Translations under genes and position numbers: made by a program
Notes under the pieces: model-generated
Database searches by the model: none
Told to the model about the DNA's origin: nothing
Seen by the model: only the letters and a program-made list of their open reading frames with translations
Origin: CAYXLI01 sp964464925
GTDB taxonomy: Bacteria > Acidobacteriota > Terriglobia > Bryobacterales > Bryobacteraceae
Reading direction: 5' to 3'
DNA length: 64,000 nucleotides
Assembly: GCA_964464925.1 (NCBI GenBank)
Contig: CAYXLI010000027.1
Span: 1 to 64,000, forward strand
Shown here: piece after piece, positions 51,602 to 60,015 of the stretch
Layout of the letters: every line of letters begins with the position of its first letter
How positions within the stretch are numbered: the stretch's first letter is position 1

Positions 51602-53542
51602 TTAGCGATAGTAAAGAGACCACACCTGCATGGCGGCAGGCCCACGGTTCATGAATGAGTAGTAAGGAATCAGCGTCAAATCGACCGGCTTTCCGGGCTT
51701 TTCCACAGTCAGGGGAGCATACAGCGGCAGTGTCGCGTATGGCCTAGGCTGCATGACGCCGTGATGCTTCAGCACGACGACACCGCCGAGCAGATCCTTA
51801 CGGAACTCCGGCTGAAAATCTTTGGTTGCATCGGTGGAGAGCTTCAGCGCGGTTTCCGCAACGGGCTCGGACTGGTCCGGCTGCTCCAGGCAGTAGACCA
51901 GTGGGCCGCGTTCAATTGCCACGCGCCCGGTATTCTCGCGAACCTGAGGGTGAGAGGCCGTGACGCGCGGACGCATGTCGAACGCGAGCGCAACACGGTC
52001 GCCCGGAGACCATGTGCGCTTGAGTGCGAGGTATTCACCGGGGACGATCTTTTCAGATATCGCCTTTCCGTTGACCTGCACCTGAGTCGCTTGGGACCAG
52101 GAGGGGATACGCACAAATAGCGTAAAGGCTTTGGCGGAGGCAGGGCTCACCGTCATGTCCACCGAACCCTTCCACGGATAATCGGTCTTTTGCGACAGCT
52201 TCAAAGGCGTCCCGTCCTCTACTTTCCAGTTCATCTCGTTGTTGTCGAACAGGTGAACATAGATACCATCGCGGCTGGTGCTGTAGAAATATCCAGACAG
52301 CGAGCCGAGAATGCGCTCGATGTTCGGCGGGCAGCAGGTTGTGTTGTACCACGGATTGCGGATCGACTTTGCGGTGTCCGCTGTCAATTCGAGAGGATTG
52401 CGATAACAATACAGATTGCCTTCGAGCGACATGCCGGAATTCACCGAGTTGTAGAGCGCACGCTCCAGAACGTCAGCGAAGCGCGCCTCACCGGTGGCGT
52501 GCAGCATACGCCAATTCCACATCATGTTTGCGATCGCAGCGCAGCTTTCCGTATACGCTTTCGCATTCGGCAGTTCGTAGGCATCCCCGAACGCCTCGCC
52601 GGCAGAACGCGAACCGATGCCGCCGGTGATGTACATCTTGCTTCCGACCATGTCCTGCCAAAGCCGCTCCAGCGTGGCTTTGTATGCGGGGTCGCCGGTC
52701 TCCATGTAGTAATCGGTGGCGCCGGAGCAAGCGTAGCCCGCGCGGACTGCGTGCCCTTCCATAATGGTGCGTTCGGTGAACGGACGGCCGCTAAACATAT
52801 AGGTCAACTGCTGTGGAGTCAGCTTCAGACGCTCGCGCTCGCCGTGAAGGATGTAGCCGGCGAGATCGATGTAGCGCTTGTCTCCCGTGGTGCGCGCCAA
52901 TTCGATGAGAGACATTTCGATCTCGGGATGCCCTGCGAGCAGCGGGCGTTTGCCGGGGCCGAAATCGCTGATCAGGTAGTTTGCGTATTTCATTCCGGCG
53001 TCCATCAGCTTGCGATTGCCGGTGGCGCGGTAATACGCAATGGCGGCCTGGAGCATGTGGCCCAGGCAGTAAAGTTCGTGCCCGCGATCCATTTCGCTGA
53101 AGCGTTTCGTCTTGCGGTCGTCCTGGAAATATGTGTTCAGGTATCCGGTCGGCTCCTGCGCGGCAATGATTGTGCCGGTGAGTTGATCGAAGGTAGCGCG
53201 GAGGTCCGGATGATCTTCGTTTTGAAGAACGAAGGCCGCCGCTTCCATCCACTTGTAAATGTCGGAATCGGTGTAAAGAGGCCCGCTTCGGGGCACATTC
53301 TTTTCTCCTGTGAGGCGGCGGAAGTTGTCCACCACTCCGTGCTCTTCCAGCAGCGTGAGCATGGTGGGGATGCTCTTCTCGACGTTGGTCTTGCGGCGGG
53401 CGGACCAGAATCCGTCCTGAATCTTAACGGCAGTGACAGGCACATTGTGGAGCTTCGCGTAAGGCGAATGCTCCAGTTTGAGAATGCCGGCATCGGCGGC
53501 CAGTAGAGCCGGCGCAATCGCTGCAACGAGAAACCATCGCAT
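51602..53542 (-). CDS. GH127 beta-L-arabinofuranosidase (DUF1680 family)
   Basis: A 646-residue secreted protein (signal peptide about 1-16). It contains the GH127 catalytic region: AYTESCAAI with Glu and Cys ligands, and NTTCCPPNIER with the paired cysteines that include the nucleophile and Zn ligand. The helical barrel region HELYCLGHMLQAAIAYY and an N-terminal VKIQDGFWSARRKTN are typical. It releases beta-L-arabinofuranose from glycans. Two AGGAGGTTCT copies precede the ATG. Confidence 0.92.
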   Translation of the reverse strand: MRWFLVAAIAPALLAADAGILKLEHSPYAKLHNVPVTAVKIQDGFWSARRKTNVEKSIPTMLTLLEEHGVVDNFRRLTGEKNVPRSGPLYTDSDIYKWMEAAAFVLQNEDHPDLRATFDQLTGTIIAAQEPTGYLNTYFQDDRKTKRFSEMDRGHELYCLGHMLQAAIAYYRATGNRKLMDAGMKYANYLISDFGPGKRPLLAGHPEIEMSLIELARTTGDKRYIDLAGYILHGERERLKLTPQQLTYMFSGRPFTERTIMEGHAVRAGYACSGATDYYMETGDPAYKATLERLWQDMVGSKMYITGGIGSRSAGEAFGDAYELPNAKAYTESCAAIANMMWNWRMLHATGEARFADVLERALYNSVNSGMSLEGNLYCYRNPLELTADTAKSIRNPWYNTTCCPPNIERILGSLSGYFYSTSRDGIYVHLFDNNEMNWKVEDGTPLKLSQKTDYPWKGSVDMTVSPASAKAFTLFVRIPSWSQATQVQVNGKAISEKIVPGEYLALKRTWSPGDRVALAFDMRPRVTASHPQVRENTGRVAIERGPLVYCLEQPDQSEPVAETALKLSTDATKDFQPEFRKDLLGGVVVLKHHGVMQPRPYATLPLYAPLTVEKPGKPVDLTLIPYYSFMNRGPAAMQVWSLYYR

Positions 53543-53563
53543 AAGAACCTCCTAGAACCTCCT
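53543..53563 (-). promoter_or_regulatory. tandem Shine-Dalgarno sites before GH127
   Basis: On the minus strand AGGAGGTTCT is repeated twice head to tail before the ATG at 53542. The distal copy overlaps the TAG stop of the FAD oxidoreductase gene (53562-53564), so a terminating ribosome would sit at the first site. The duplication itself is clear; its effect on translation is inferred. Confidence 0.7.
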
Positions 53564-54716
53564 AAAGGACTGCCATTTCGTGAAGCAACCTGCCTTGCGC
53601 AAAGCGGCTCACATTGAGTACGGGCGCGTCGACAACTTCCGTGCGGCCGTGGAGGATCAGGTCGGAAGTGATGCGGCCCGTTGCGGGCGAATGCATCACT
53701 CCATGACCGCTGAACCCTGTGGCGTGGAACAGTCCCGGAGCGCGAGCGTCTTCACCGAGGATGGGGTAATGATCGGGAGTCATTTCATATAGTCCAGCCC
53801 AGGCGCGCCGCGGATTCACTGGCACTGCTTCCAGACCGGGGACGCGGTTCGCGGCGCGGATCAGGATCTTTTCGATGAACGCAGGATCAAAATTTGTCTT
53901 GTAGCCGGGCGTTTCTTCAGGATCGTTCCAGGCCATCAATAATCCCGGGCCCTCCGGACGAAAATGAAAGCCGTTCGTCATATCGACGACCATGGGACAG
54001 GAGTGCGGGATGAGGTCCGTCGGCTCGGTAGGAACCAGCATGCGGCGGAGGGGCTCGACGGGTAGAGAAACACCCGCCATAGCGGCTACGCGAGAGGACC
54101 AGGCTCCCGCGGCGTTGACGACGATTCGCGTCGAGATGTCGCCTTTGTTGGTTCGCACGAATCCGCGATGCATATCGAGGCCGGTGACCTCGGCTTCGCG
54201 GCACAGCTCGACGCCGTGCTCCTGGGCGGAGGCCAGAAAGCCGTTCATGACGCTGTACGGATCGACGAAGCCATCGGTGGCGCAGAAGTTGCCGCACAGG
54301 ATATCGCCGGCACGCAAAGCAGGGACGCGGCGCACGATTTCGTTTGTGCTCAGGCGCTCGACGGATTCCAGTCCCACCGCGCGCTGCAGGCCGATTGTAT
54401 TGTTCAAATACTCTACGTGCCTTTCGCTGGTGGCGAGAAACAGGTAGCCTTGCGGGCGGTAGCCGGACGGGTGGCCGACAATCTCGTCATAATCGCGAAA
54501 GAACTCGATGGAATACATGGAAAGGCAGATGTTCAGTTCGGAGGAGAACTGAGCGCGCACGCCCCCCATGCTCTTGCCGGTGGAGCCCTTGCCGGTGTGC
54601 TGTTCGCGCTCCAGGATAAGGATGCGACCGGCTCCGCCATCGCGGGACAGGTGCCAGGCGACACTGGCACCTACGATTCCCGCACCGATGATGACGATGT
54701 CTGCGGTCGCGGCCAT
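53562..54716 (-). CDS. FAD-dependent oxidoreductase (DAO family)
   Basis: A 384-residue enzyme of the glycine/sarcosine/D-amino-acid oxidase superfamily. The FAD-binding dinucleotide motif is VIIGAGIVGASVAWHLS, the second FAD region is NAAGAWSSRVAAM, and the substrate-binding beta-sheet follows. The C-terminal HATGFSGHGVMHSPATG is the conserved FAD-covering segment. The substrate is not known; within a glycan operon an amino-sugar or amine side-product is possible. It is 1 bp from the galM stop upstream and just before GH127. Confidence 0.88.
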   Translation of the reverse strand: MAATADIVIIGAGIVGASVAWHLSRDGGAGRILILEREQHTGKGSTGKSMGGVRAQFSSELNICLSMYSIEFFRDYDEIVGHPSGYRPQGYLFLATSERHVEYLNNTIGLQRAVGLESVERLSTNEIVRRVPALRAGDILCGNFCATDGFVDPYSVMNGFLASAQEHGVELCREAEVTGLDMHRGFVRTNKGDISTRIVVNAAGAWSSRVAAMAGVSLPVEPLRRMLVPTEPTDLIPHSCPMVVDMTNGFHFRPEGPGLLMAWNDPEETPGYKTNFDPAFIEKILIRAANRVPGLEAVPVNPRRAWAGLYEMTPDHYPILGEDARAPGLFHATGFSGHGVMHSPATGRITSDLILHGRTEVVDAPVLNVSRFAQGRLLHEMAVL

Positions 54717-54717
54717 C

Positions 54718-55863
54718 CTATTTCGCCGTAGAAAACCTGTACACCGTGGTGGTGTGCAGGGTTTGGCCCGGCTTTAACTCGGTGGTTGGAAAGGCCGGAT
54801 GGTTGGGCGAATCGGGGTAGTGCTGCGTTTCGAGACACAGAGCGCCGCGGTGTCCATAGACCATTCCGCCCTTGCCCTTTATCTTGCCGTCGAGGAAGTT
54901 GCCGGTGTAAAACTGCACGGCTGGCTGAGTGGTGAGCACTTCCATCACGCGGCCTGAGCCTGGCTCGGTAACGCGCACCGCGGAGGTGAGTCCCGCGCCG
55001 GAGCGGTTCAGCACGAAATTGTGATCGTAGCCTTTGCCGAGTTTGAGTTGCTCGTCACTGTCATTGATATGTGCGCCGATGGCAACGGGTTTGCGGAAAT
55101 CGAATGGTGTGCCCGCTACGTTCCGCAACTCGCCCGTCGGGATCAAGCCGGAATCAACTGGAGTGAAACGATCGGCATTGATCATGATCTGGTGCTTCAG
55201 AATATCGCCGCTGCCCTGCCCTGCCAGGTTGAAGTAGGAATGGTTCGTAATGTTCGTGACCGTCGGTTTATCGGTGGTGGCGGTGTAATCGATCTGCAGC
55301 GCGTTGTCGTTCGTCAGCGTGTAAAGCACTGTGACCGAGAGATTGCCAGGGTAGCCTTCTTCTCCGTCTTTGCTAAGGTACTTCAATTCCAGAGCGGGTG
55401 CGCCTTTGGAGGCATCGCCCGCGGTCCACACTCGCTTGTCAAAGCCTTTCTTTCCACCATGCAGGCTGTTCTGGCCGTCATTGACCGGAACGTGATATTC
55501 CTTGCCTTCGAGCTTAAAGGTGCCTTTGGCGATGCGGTTGCCATAGCGGCCCACGACGGCGCCGAAATAGGGAGGATCCTTCAAGTACCCGTCCATGGAA
55601 TCGAACCCTAGAACCACGTCGGCGAAGTGGCCATTCCGATCAGGAGCGGTGAGGGAAACGACGGTGGCTCCGTAGTTCGTAATCGCAACCTGCATGCCGT
55701 TGGAATTCGTCAATGTATATAGATCAACGGACTGGCCGTCGGAGGTTTTGCCAAATGTACTTTTCTTCATACCGGGATTGGATTTCTTCTGGCCGGTTGT
55801 GATGCCAGCGCTTACCGTAACCAGCAGCGCGGCACACAGCCATGGGCGGAGTCTTCGATTCAA
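54718..55863 (-). CDS. galM: exported aldose 1-epimerase (galactose mutarotase)
   Basis: A 381-residue mutarotase. After a signal peptide (about 1-25) it has AITNYGATVVSLTAPDRNG, GRYGNRIAKGTF, NSLHGGKKGFDKRVW with the catalytic-region His, and NHSYFNLAGQGSGDI. It interconverts alpha and beta anomers of hexoses or arabinose. Export is unusual, since most GalM proteins are cytosolic. The only plausible start is TTG at 55863 with GGATC upstream. It heads the operon galM-FAD oxidoreductase-GH127-sulfatase-DUF1080. Confidence 0.9.
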   Translation of the reverse strand: MNRRLRPWLCAALLVTVSAGITTGQKKSNPGMKKSTFGKTSDGQSVDLYTLTNSNGMQVAITNYGATVVSLTAPDRNGHFADVVLGFDSMDGYLKDPPYFGAVVGRYGNRIAKGTFKLEGKEYHVPVNDGQNSLHGGKKGFDKRVWTAGDASKGAPALELKYLSKDGEEGYPGNLSVTVLYTLTNDNALQIDYTATTDKPTVTNITNHSYFNLAGQGSGDILKHQIMINADRFTPVDSGLIPTGELRNVAGTPFDFRKPVAIGAHINDSDEQLKLGKGYDHNFVLNRSGAGLTSAVRVTEPGSGRVMEVLTTQPAVQFYTGNFLDGKIKGKGGMVYGHRGALCLETQHYPDSPNHPAFPTTELKPGQTLHTTTVYRFSTAK

Positions 55864-56024
55864 GTTGGCAGATCCTTTCTGTTGGAGAACTATATCGCAC
55901 TCGGCGGACCGTTCTGCGGCCGGGGGGCATTATAAGAAGACTGGTGCGAAAGGAAGCATTTTCGCGTAAGCTGAAAGCGAGGTTGTACAGAAAGCAAAGT
56001 TGTAGAGGAAGAAGAAATCGAATT

Positions 56025-56339
56025 ATGATGCGCAATTTATTGCTTCTCGTGTGTTCAGCGGGCCTCGCCGTAGCCGCTGGAAACGCATCCGCCGGAAAAG
56101 CGGTGTATGACAGAGCCTGCAAGTCTTGCCACGGGGCGGATGGCACTCCGAACCCGGCGATCGCAAAGATGATGAAAGTAGACATGAAGACGCTCGGGTC
56201 GGCCGATGTTCAGAAGATGAGCGATGCGGACCTGAAGGCGGTTATCACGAACGGCAAAGGCAAGATGAAGCCGATCGCCAGCGTAAAAGGCAGCGAAGCG
56301 GACGATGTGATTGCTTACGTCCGTTCATTGAAGAAGTAG
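56025..56339 (+). CDS. small periplasmic c-type cytochrome
   Basis: A 104-residue single-haem cytochrome. The signal peptide MMRNLLLLVCSAGLAVAAG is followed by the haem site CKSCH at 32-36 and a Met-rich distal region (KGKMKPIASVKG), where a Met could be the sixth ligand. It is an electron carrier; the partner is unknown. ATG at 56025 is used; ATG at 56028 would also work. Confidence 0.9.
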   Translation: MMRNLLLLVCSAGLAVAAGNASAGKAVYDRACKSCHGADGTPNPAIAKMMKVDMKTLGSADVQKMSDADLKAVITNGKGKMKPIASVKGSEADDVIAYVRSLKK

Positions 56340-56391
56340 ACCTGCAAAAAAGGGAACGTATACGCTCGCATCCGATCCCACACTCGACGCC

Positions 56392-57249
56392 ATGTCGGGC
56401 CGCCACTCATTTTCCGTGCTCGCGATAGGAAACTCCGACCAGTTGCGCGAAGTTTTCGATGCAACTCCGGAAGGCGTTCATCTTTGCGTTGAGAGGATTT
56501 CCGAAATCGAGGCGGGCATTGCCCGCCTCCAGTCTGATTCCTATGACGTGGTTCTTGCGGAACTAGATGGTCCGGATGAAGTGGACGTGCGAAACCTGGA
56601 GGCCATTCGAATGGCGTGCCGGAGCGCACGCCTTATCCTGCTGGTCAAGGATACCAGCTCCCATAAGATTATCGAGGCGATGCGGCACCACGCCTTCAGC
56701 TATTTCGGCCGTCCTTTTGATGTAATAACTGTCCGGGAAATGGTGATACAGGCTGGGCTATTGAGCGAATGGGCCGATGCAATTCAATTAACCTCCGCAA
56801 GCCCAAATTTCCTCACATTTCGTTTGCGATGCACGCTGCCGACGGCGGAGCGGCTGGTGCAATTTCTGCGCGAATTGCCTATGGAATTGCCGGAGCGCGA
56901 TCGCGAAGAGATCACCACGGCAATGCGTGAATTGCTGTTCAATGCGATTGAACACGGCGGTAAGCTCGACGAAGATAAATGGGTACGCGTTTCCCGTATT
57001 CGCACCCATCGCGCCATTGTCTATCACATTGAAGATCCAGGTGAAGGGTTCCGCCATCTGAGTCTGCCGCATGCCGCTGTATCAAATCCGGAAGATCCTA
57101 CGCAGGCTGCAAAAGTCCGAGCCGAATGCGGAATGCGTCCGGGTGGATTTGGCATGTTATTGGCATCGAAACTGGTGGACGAAGTTTTATATAACCAGTG
57201 CGGCAATGAGGTGATTTTGATTAAACGATTGACGCCAGAACAGTACTAG
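56392..57249 (+). CDS. pseudo-receiver fused to RsbW-like HATPase (anti-sigma/partner-switch) protein
   Basis: A 285-residue cytoplasmic protein. The first 125 residues follow a response-regulator receiver (SVLAIGNSDQLREVF, YDVVLAELDGPDE, GRPFD), but the phosphoacceptor Asp position reads Glu (LAEL) and the conserved Lys reads Arg. The C-terminal half (about 135-280) is a HATPase_c_2 domain with N-box AMRELLFNAIEHGG and G1 EDPGEGF. Such domains bind or phosphorylate STAS anti-sigma antagonists. A STAS protein lies at 57545-57925. Confidence 0.82.
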   Translation: MSGRHSFSVLAIGNSDQLREVFDATPEGVHLCVERISEIEAGIARLQSDSYDVVLAELDGPDEVDVRNLEAIRMACRSARLILLVKDTSSHKIIEAMRHHAFSYFGRPFDVITVREMVIQAGLLSEWADAIQLTSASPNFLTFRLRCTLPTAERLVQFLRELPMELPERDREEITTAMRELLFNAIEHGGKLDEDKWVRVSRIRTHRAIVYHIEDPGEGFRHLSLPHAAVSNPEDPTQAAKVRAECGMRPGGFGMLLASKLVDEVLYNQCGNEVILIKRLTPEQY

Positions 57250-57317
57250 CAAATCGTTTACTTTAGTACTTTTCTCGTTGTTCAGTGCATCGACGGAATA
57301 CCCATGTGGAAATAATA

Positions 57318-57341
57318 GGACTACAATGCGATTAGTAGTCC
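57318..57341 (+). promoter_or_regulatory. inverted repeat directly before a small membrane-protein gene
   Basis: GGACTAC at 57318-57324 pairs with GTAGTCC at 57335-57341 around a 10-nt loop. It ends 1 bp before the ATG at 57343. It could be an operator or an RNA hairpin that hides the start codon. No Shine-Dalgarno sequence is present in the loop or arm. Confidence 0.5.
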
Positions 57342-57342
57342 G

Positions 57343-57528
57343 ATGAAACGTATTCTGGTTTCAAAACCACAAACGCTGCTGATGAAGCAAATGTCGCCGG
57401 TGATGGCGGCGACGGCAGTCCTCGGACTCTGTTTTGCGTTTGGGATTTTTTCCCTGGTGGATGCCTGGGTGCGCCTTCCCATGATTGGCACAGCCGCCCT
57501 GGCCCTGGCGTACAAACGCACCTGGTAA
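57343..57528 (+). CDS. small single/two-span membrane protein, putative
   Basis: A 61-residue protein: basic start (MKRILVSKPQTLLMKQ), a hydrophobic stretch (about 18-38), then a second (about 44-56) and a basic end (YKRTW). Hydrophobicity and charge pattern look like a real membrane protein, but no homologue is recognised. It sits between a pseudo-receiver HATPase gene and a convergent STAS gene, with a hairpin before its start. Confidence 0.45.
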   Translation: MKRILVSKPQTLLMKQMSPVMAATAVLGLCFAFGIFSLVDAWVRLPMIGTAALALAYKRTW

Positions 57529-57544
57529 GGAAATTCGGAGCGCC

Positions 57545-57925
57545 TTAAGCCAGCGCTGCTTGAGCAGCCGGAACGTCATCAAAGAAGCGGAAGACTCGAT
57601 CCAGGCGAGTGACGCGAAAGCCTTCCCGAACCGGCACGGGCGCCGCAGCCATATGCAATGTGCCTTTCGATTGCATGATCAGGTTCAGGCTGGCAATACA
57701 CCTGCCGATTCCGGTGCTGTCGATGTGCGTGAGACCGGAGAGGTCAAAGATGAACTTCCGGTAGCCCTGCGCGAGCAGCCGGTTCACATTGCTCTCGAGT
57801 TCCTGCCCCTCACGGCCCAGCATCAGGCCACCGGACAATTGCACGAGTGCGGTTGCCGGTGCGATCTCGTGTGTTTCGATACTGAGTTGGACAGGCTTCA
57901 AAATATAGGGATAACACAGTCTCAA
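57545..57925 (-). CDS. STAS-domain anti-sigma-factor antagonist
   Basis: A 126-residue single STAS domain. The strand-loop-helix FIFDLSGLTHIDSTGIGRCI carries the DSTG segment with the serine that RsbW-like kinases phosphorylate in SpoIIAA-type proteins. Length matches SpoIIAA/RsbV. The convergent gene at 56392-57249 encodes a matching HATPase protein. The EamA gene ends 109 bp upstream. An inner start would remove up to 11 residues. Confidence 0.85.
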   Translation of the reverse strand: MRLCYPYILKPVQLSIETHEIAPATALVQLSGGLMLGREGQELESNVNRLLAQGYRKFIFDLSGLTHIDSTGIGRCIASLNLIMQSKGTLHMAAAPVPVREGFRVTRLDRVFRFFDDVPAAQAALA

Positions 57926-58034
57926 GTCCGCGGGCAGTCTATCTTCATATGGGCGGATGTCCGCGGCACGCTAATGAGTCTTTCCGTGGCGCACCATGCC
58001 GCGCAGGAGATCGAGACGCCGGACAGAATCGCTT

Positions 58035-58913
58035 TCACGCGGTTGCGGAAACGCGCTGGCTTCGCCACCACGCAGCGCCAAAAGTCACAACAATGATCAG
58101 CGCTCCACCGGCCAGTGCAAGCGCACCAGGCTTTTCTCCGTGGATCAGCCATGTCCAGATTGGATTGAAGACGGGCTCGACGAGTAGCAAGGTGGAGGCT
58201 TCCAGTCCGGGAACGTGACGCACGGAGCGAGTGAGGGCGATGTAGGCGAGCCCGATTTGGAAGATTCCCAGATATAGCAGGACCGAGGCGTCGGTGGGTG
58301 ACACAGCCGTGAGCGGCCACGCGAATGGGAGTGCCGCCAGGAATGCGATCAGATTTCCCGCGATCACAGTGGCGGCGCCTGCGTCGCCGTGCGGCTCGCG
58401 CTTGCCGGCCCATCGCAGTCCGGCAATAGTGACCGCGTACGTAAGACCGGAGATCAGCGCGAGCAAATTCCCCCGTGCCGGATCGGGAGCGGTGGCGACA
58501 GCGGTATCGGCCCCAAGGAACAGCAGCACGGCTCCTATAGCAACGGATGCGATGACAATCAAATCGATCCGGCGTACGGGCTCCCGCAGTACCAGCGGAC
58601 CGAGCAGCAGAAGATACAAAGGGCTGGTGGACTGGAGGAAGATCGCATTCGCAGACGTAGTGAGCTTGTTCGCCAGGACGAACAGGATCAGCGTGGCTGC
58701 ATAGGCGCAGGCGATCATCCAGGTGCGCAGGGACCATCCCCGCCGCGCAGACGGCAAGAGGATCCAAAGGGCTACGGCAGCAATACCGGACCGGAAGGCA
58801 GCGACCGGCCATGCCTGAAGCGAGCAGGCTTTGATCGCGGCGCCTCCGGTGGAGAAAAGGACGGCCGCGGTGAGTACCAGGAGCCGGTTTCGGTCTCCTG
58901 CAGCGCTTCTCAC
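58035..58913 (-). CDS. EamA-family (DMT) permease
   Basis: A 292-residue protein with ten membrane spans in two EamA repeats (TSANAIFLQSTSPLYLLLLG in the first, VPGLEASTLLLVEPVFNPIW in the second, both canonical). It is a metabolite or drug transporter of the RhaT/RarD group; the solute is unknown. Its start overlaps the stop of the PEGA-domain gene (ATGA at 58910-58913). Confidence 0.92.
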   Translation of the reverse strand: MRSAAGDRNRLLVLTAAVLFSTGGAAIKACSLQAWPVAAFRSGIAAVALWILLPSARRGWSLRTWMIACAYAATLILFVLANKLTTSANAIFLQSTSPLYLLLLGPLVLREPVRRIDLIVIASVAIGAVLLFLGADTAVATAPDPARGNLLALISGLTYAVTIAGLRWAGKREPHGDAGAATVIAGNLIAFLAALPFAWPLTAVSPTDASVLLYLGIFQIGLAYIALTRSVRHVPGLEASTLLLVEPVFNPIWTWLIHGEKPGALALAGGALIIVVTFGAAWWRSQRVSATA

Positions 58914-59434
58914 TTCTTCAGCAAGGTTGTCTTGTTCGCTTCGATAGTGATCTTCTCCTCTTTCGGCGTGCCGCTCATAGGCACCATTTTCACATCGTAA
59001 GTGCCGGGAGGAAGCAGGAGACCCTGGGCGAAGTTGTCGAACTCGTCGGCATGTCCGTAGAACTTGCCGTTCACGTAAACCGCCGTGTATTTTTCAAACC
59101 CAGGTGTGCGGAGAATGCCATAGGGCGGCTTGGCAATCGGCGCCGGTTTCAGCGTTTCGGTGAGTTGGGTAGTTTTGCCTGCCGTGATGGTGACCTTCTT
59201 CGTCACCTCCTCATAGCGGGGATCAATGAGCTTGATCTCGTGTTCTCCCGCAGGCACGGGGTACTTCCGAGTGACCTTGAAGTTCGCCGCAGGCCCGACA
59301 TACTTGCCGTCCACGAAGACTCCTGCCCGGCCCGGTTCTACCTTGGCTTTCAGGTATCCTTCGCTCTTTTGCGCGGCGGCGAGCCCCGCGAATGCAAACA
59401 GAGCAGACACTGCTATTGCTGTGCTTCGGAACAT
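58910..59434 (-). CDS. secreted PEGA-domain protein
   Basis: A 174-residue protein with a signal peptide (MFRSTAIAVSALFAFAGLAAA). It has two PEGA-like modules: GVFVDGKYVGPA with PAGEHEIKLIDP, and AVYVNGKFYGHAD with PPGTYDVKMVP. PEGA domains are beta folds at the cell surface or in carriers of glycan-binding. The ATG at 59434 has AGGAGG immediately upstream; an in-frame TTG at 59461 is weaker. It is coupled to an EamA permease gene downstream. Confidence 0.88.
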   Translation of the reverse strand: MFRSTAIAVSALFAFAGLAAAQKSEGYLKAKVEPGRAGVFVDGKYVGPAANFKVTRKYPVPAGEHEIKLIDPRYEEVTKKVTITAGKTTQLTETLKPAPIAKPPYGILRTPGFEKYTAVYVNGKFYGHADEFDNFAQGLLLPPGTYDVKMVPMSGTPKEEKITIEANKTTLLKK

Positions 59435-59530
59435 TGTCCTCCTAAGAATTCGTACTTTCAAGAATAACGGGTAGTTCCGTAAGGTACAACGGCGAATCGC
59501 TATGCTCCACGGCCGCGGAGCAAATAGCGG

Positions 59531-59962
59531 CTAGGCCGCCTGAAGCCAGCGGCGCATCTCCGATCGCGGAACCACACCCGCGCTCTGCTGCACCACGCTC
59601 CCGTTGCGCATGACAACGAAATTCGGGATTCCCTGCACACCGAAGCGCGCCGCCAGTTGCGGATGGGCTTCCGTATCTACTTTCAGTACGACGGCACGCC
59701 CCGCCATCTCATTCGCGAGGGCATGCACTTCGGGCGCGGCCATACGGCAAGGACCGCACCAGGATGCCCAGAAGTCGACTAAAACCGGCACCTGCGCCTC
59801 CTTCACGATGGCATCGAATAGCGCCGGATCGGCATCGATTGGCTCGCTATTGGGAGGAAGCGCCGCCTTACACGTGCCGCAACTGCCTTGGTGGCTCACG
59901 TGTTTGGGAGGAATCCGATTCTTGGCGCCGCAGTTGGGACAAACGCGGATGATGGAGTTCAT
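59531..59962 (-). CDS. trxC: thioredoxin 2 (zinc-binding)
   Basis: A 143-residue TrxC-type protein. The N-terminal extension has two CxxC pairs (CPNCGAKN and CGTCKAAL) that bind zinc, as in E. coli thioredoxin 2. The redox site is WCGPC in VDFWASWCGPCRM. The cis-Pro segment is GIPNFVV. It reduces cytosolic disulfides and may be oxidative-stress linked. The start at 59962 gives the standard N-terminus. Confidence 0.95.
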   Translation of the reverse strand: MNSIIRVCPNCGAKNRIPPKHVSHQGSCGTCKAALPPNSEPIDADPALFDAIVKEAQVPVLVDFWASWCGPCRMAAPEVHALANEMAGRAVVLKVDTEAHPQLAARFGVQGIPNFVVMRNGSVVQQSAGVVPRSEMRRWLQAA

Positions 59963-60015
59963 ATCAGTATGCCCGCACTCCCATTGTGGCAGGTGATAGG
60001 ATTTCACGTAAACCG

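Noticed and set aside
52190..53506. A long 438-residue forward frame inside the GH127 gene.
   Set aside because: It is antisense to a gene with clear GH127 catalytic motifs; long antisense frames are expected in GC-rich DNA.
57922..58812. A 296-residue minus-strand frame overlapping the EamA permease.
   Set aside because: It is out of frame with the two EamA repeats and its sequence is Arg-rich without membrane spans.
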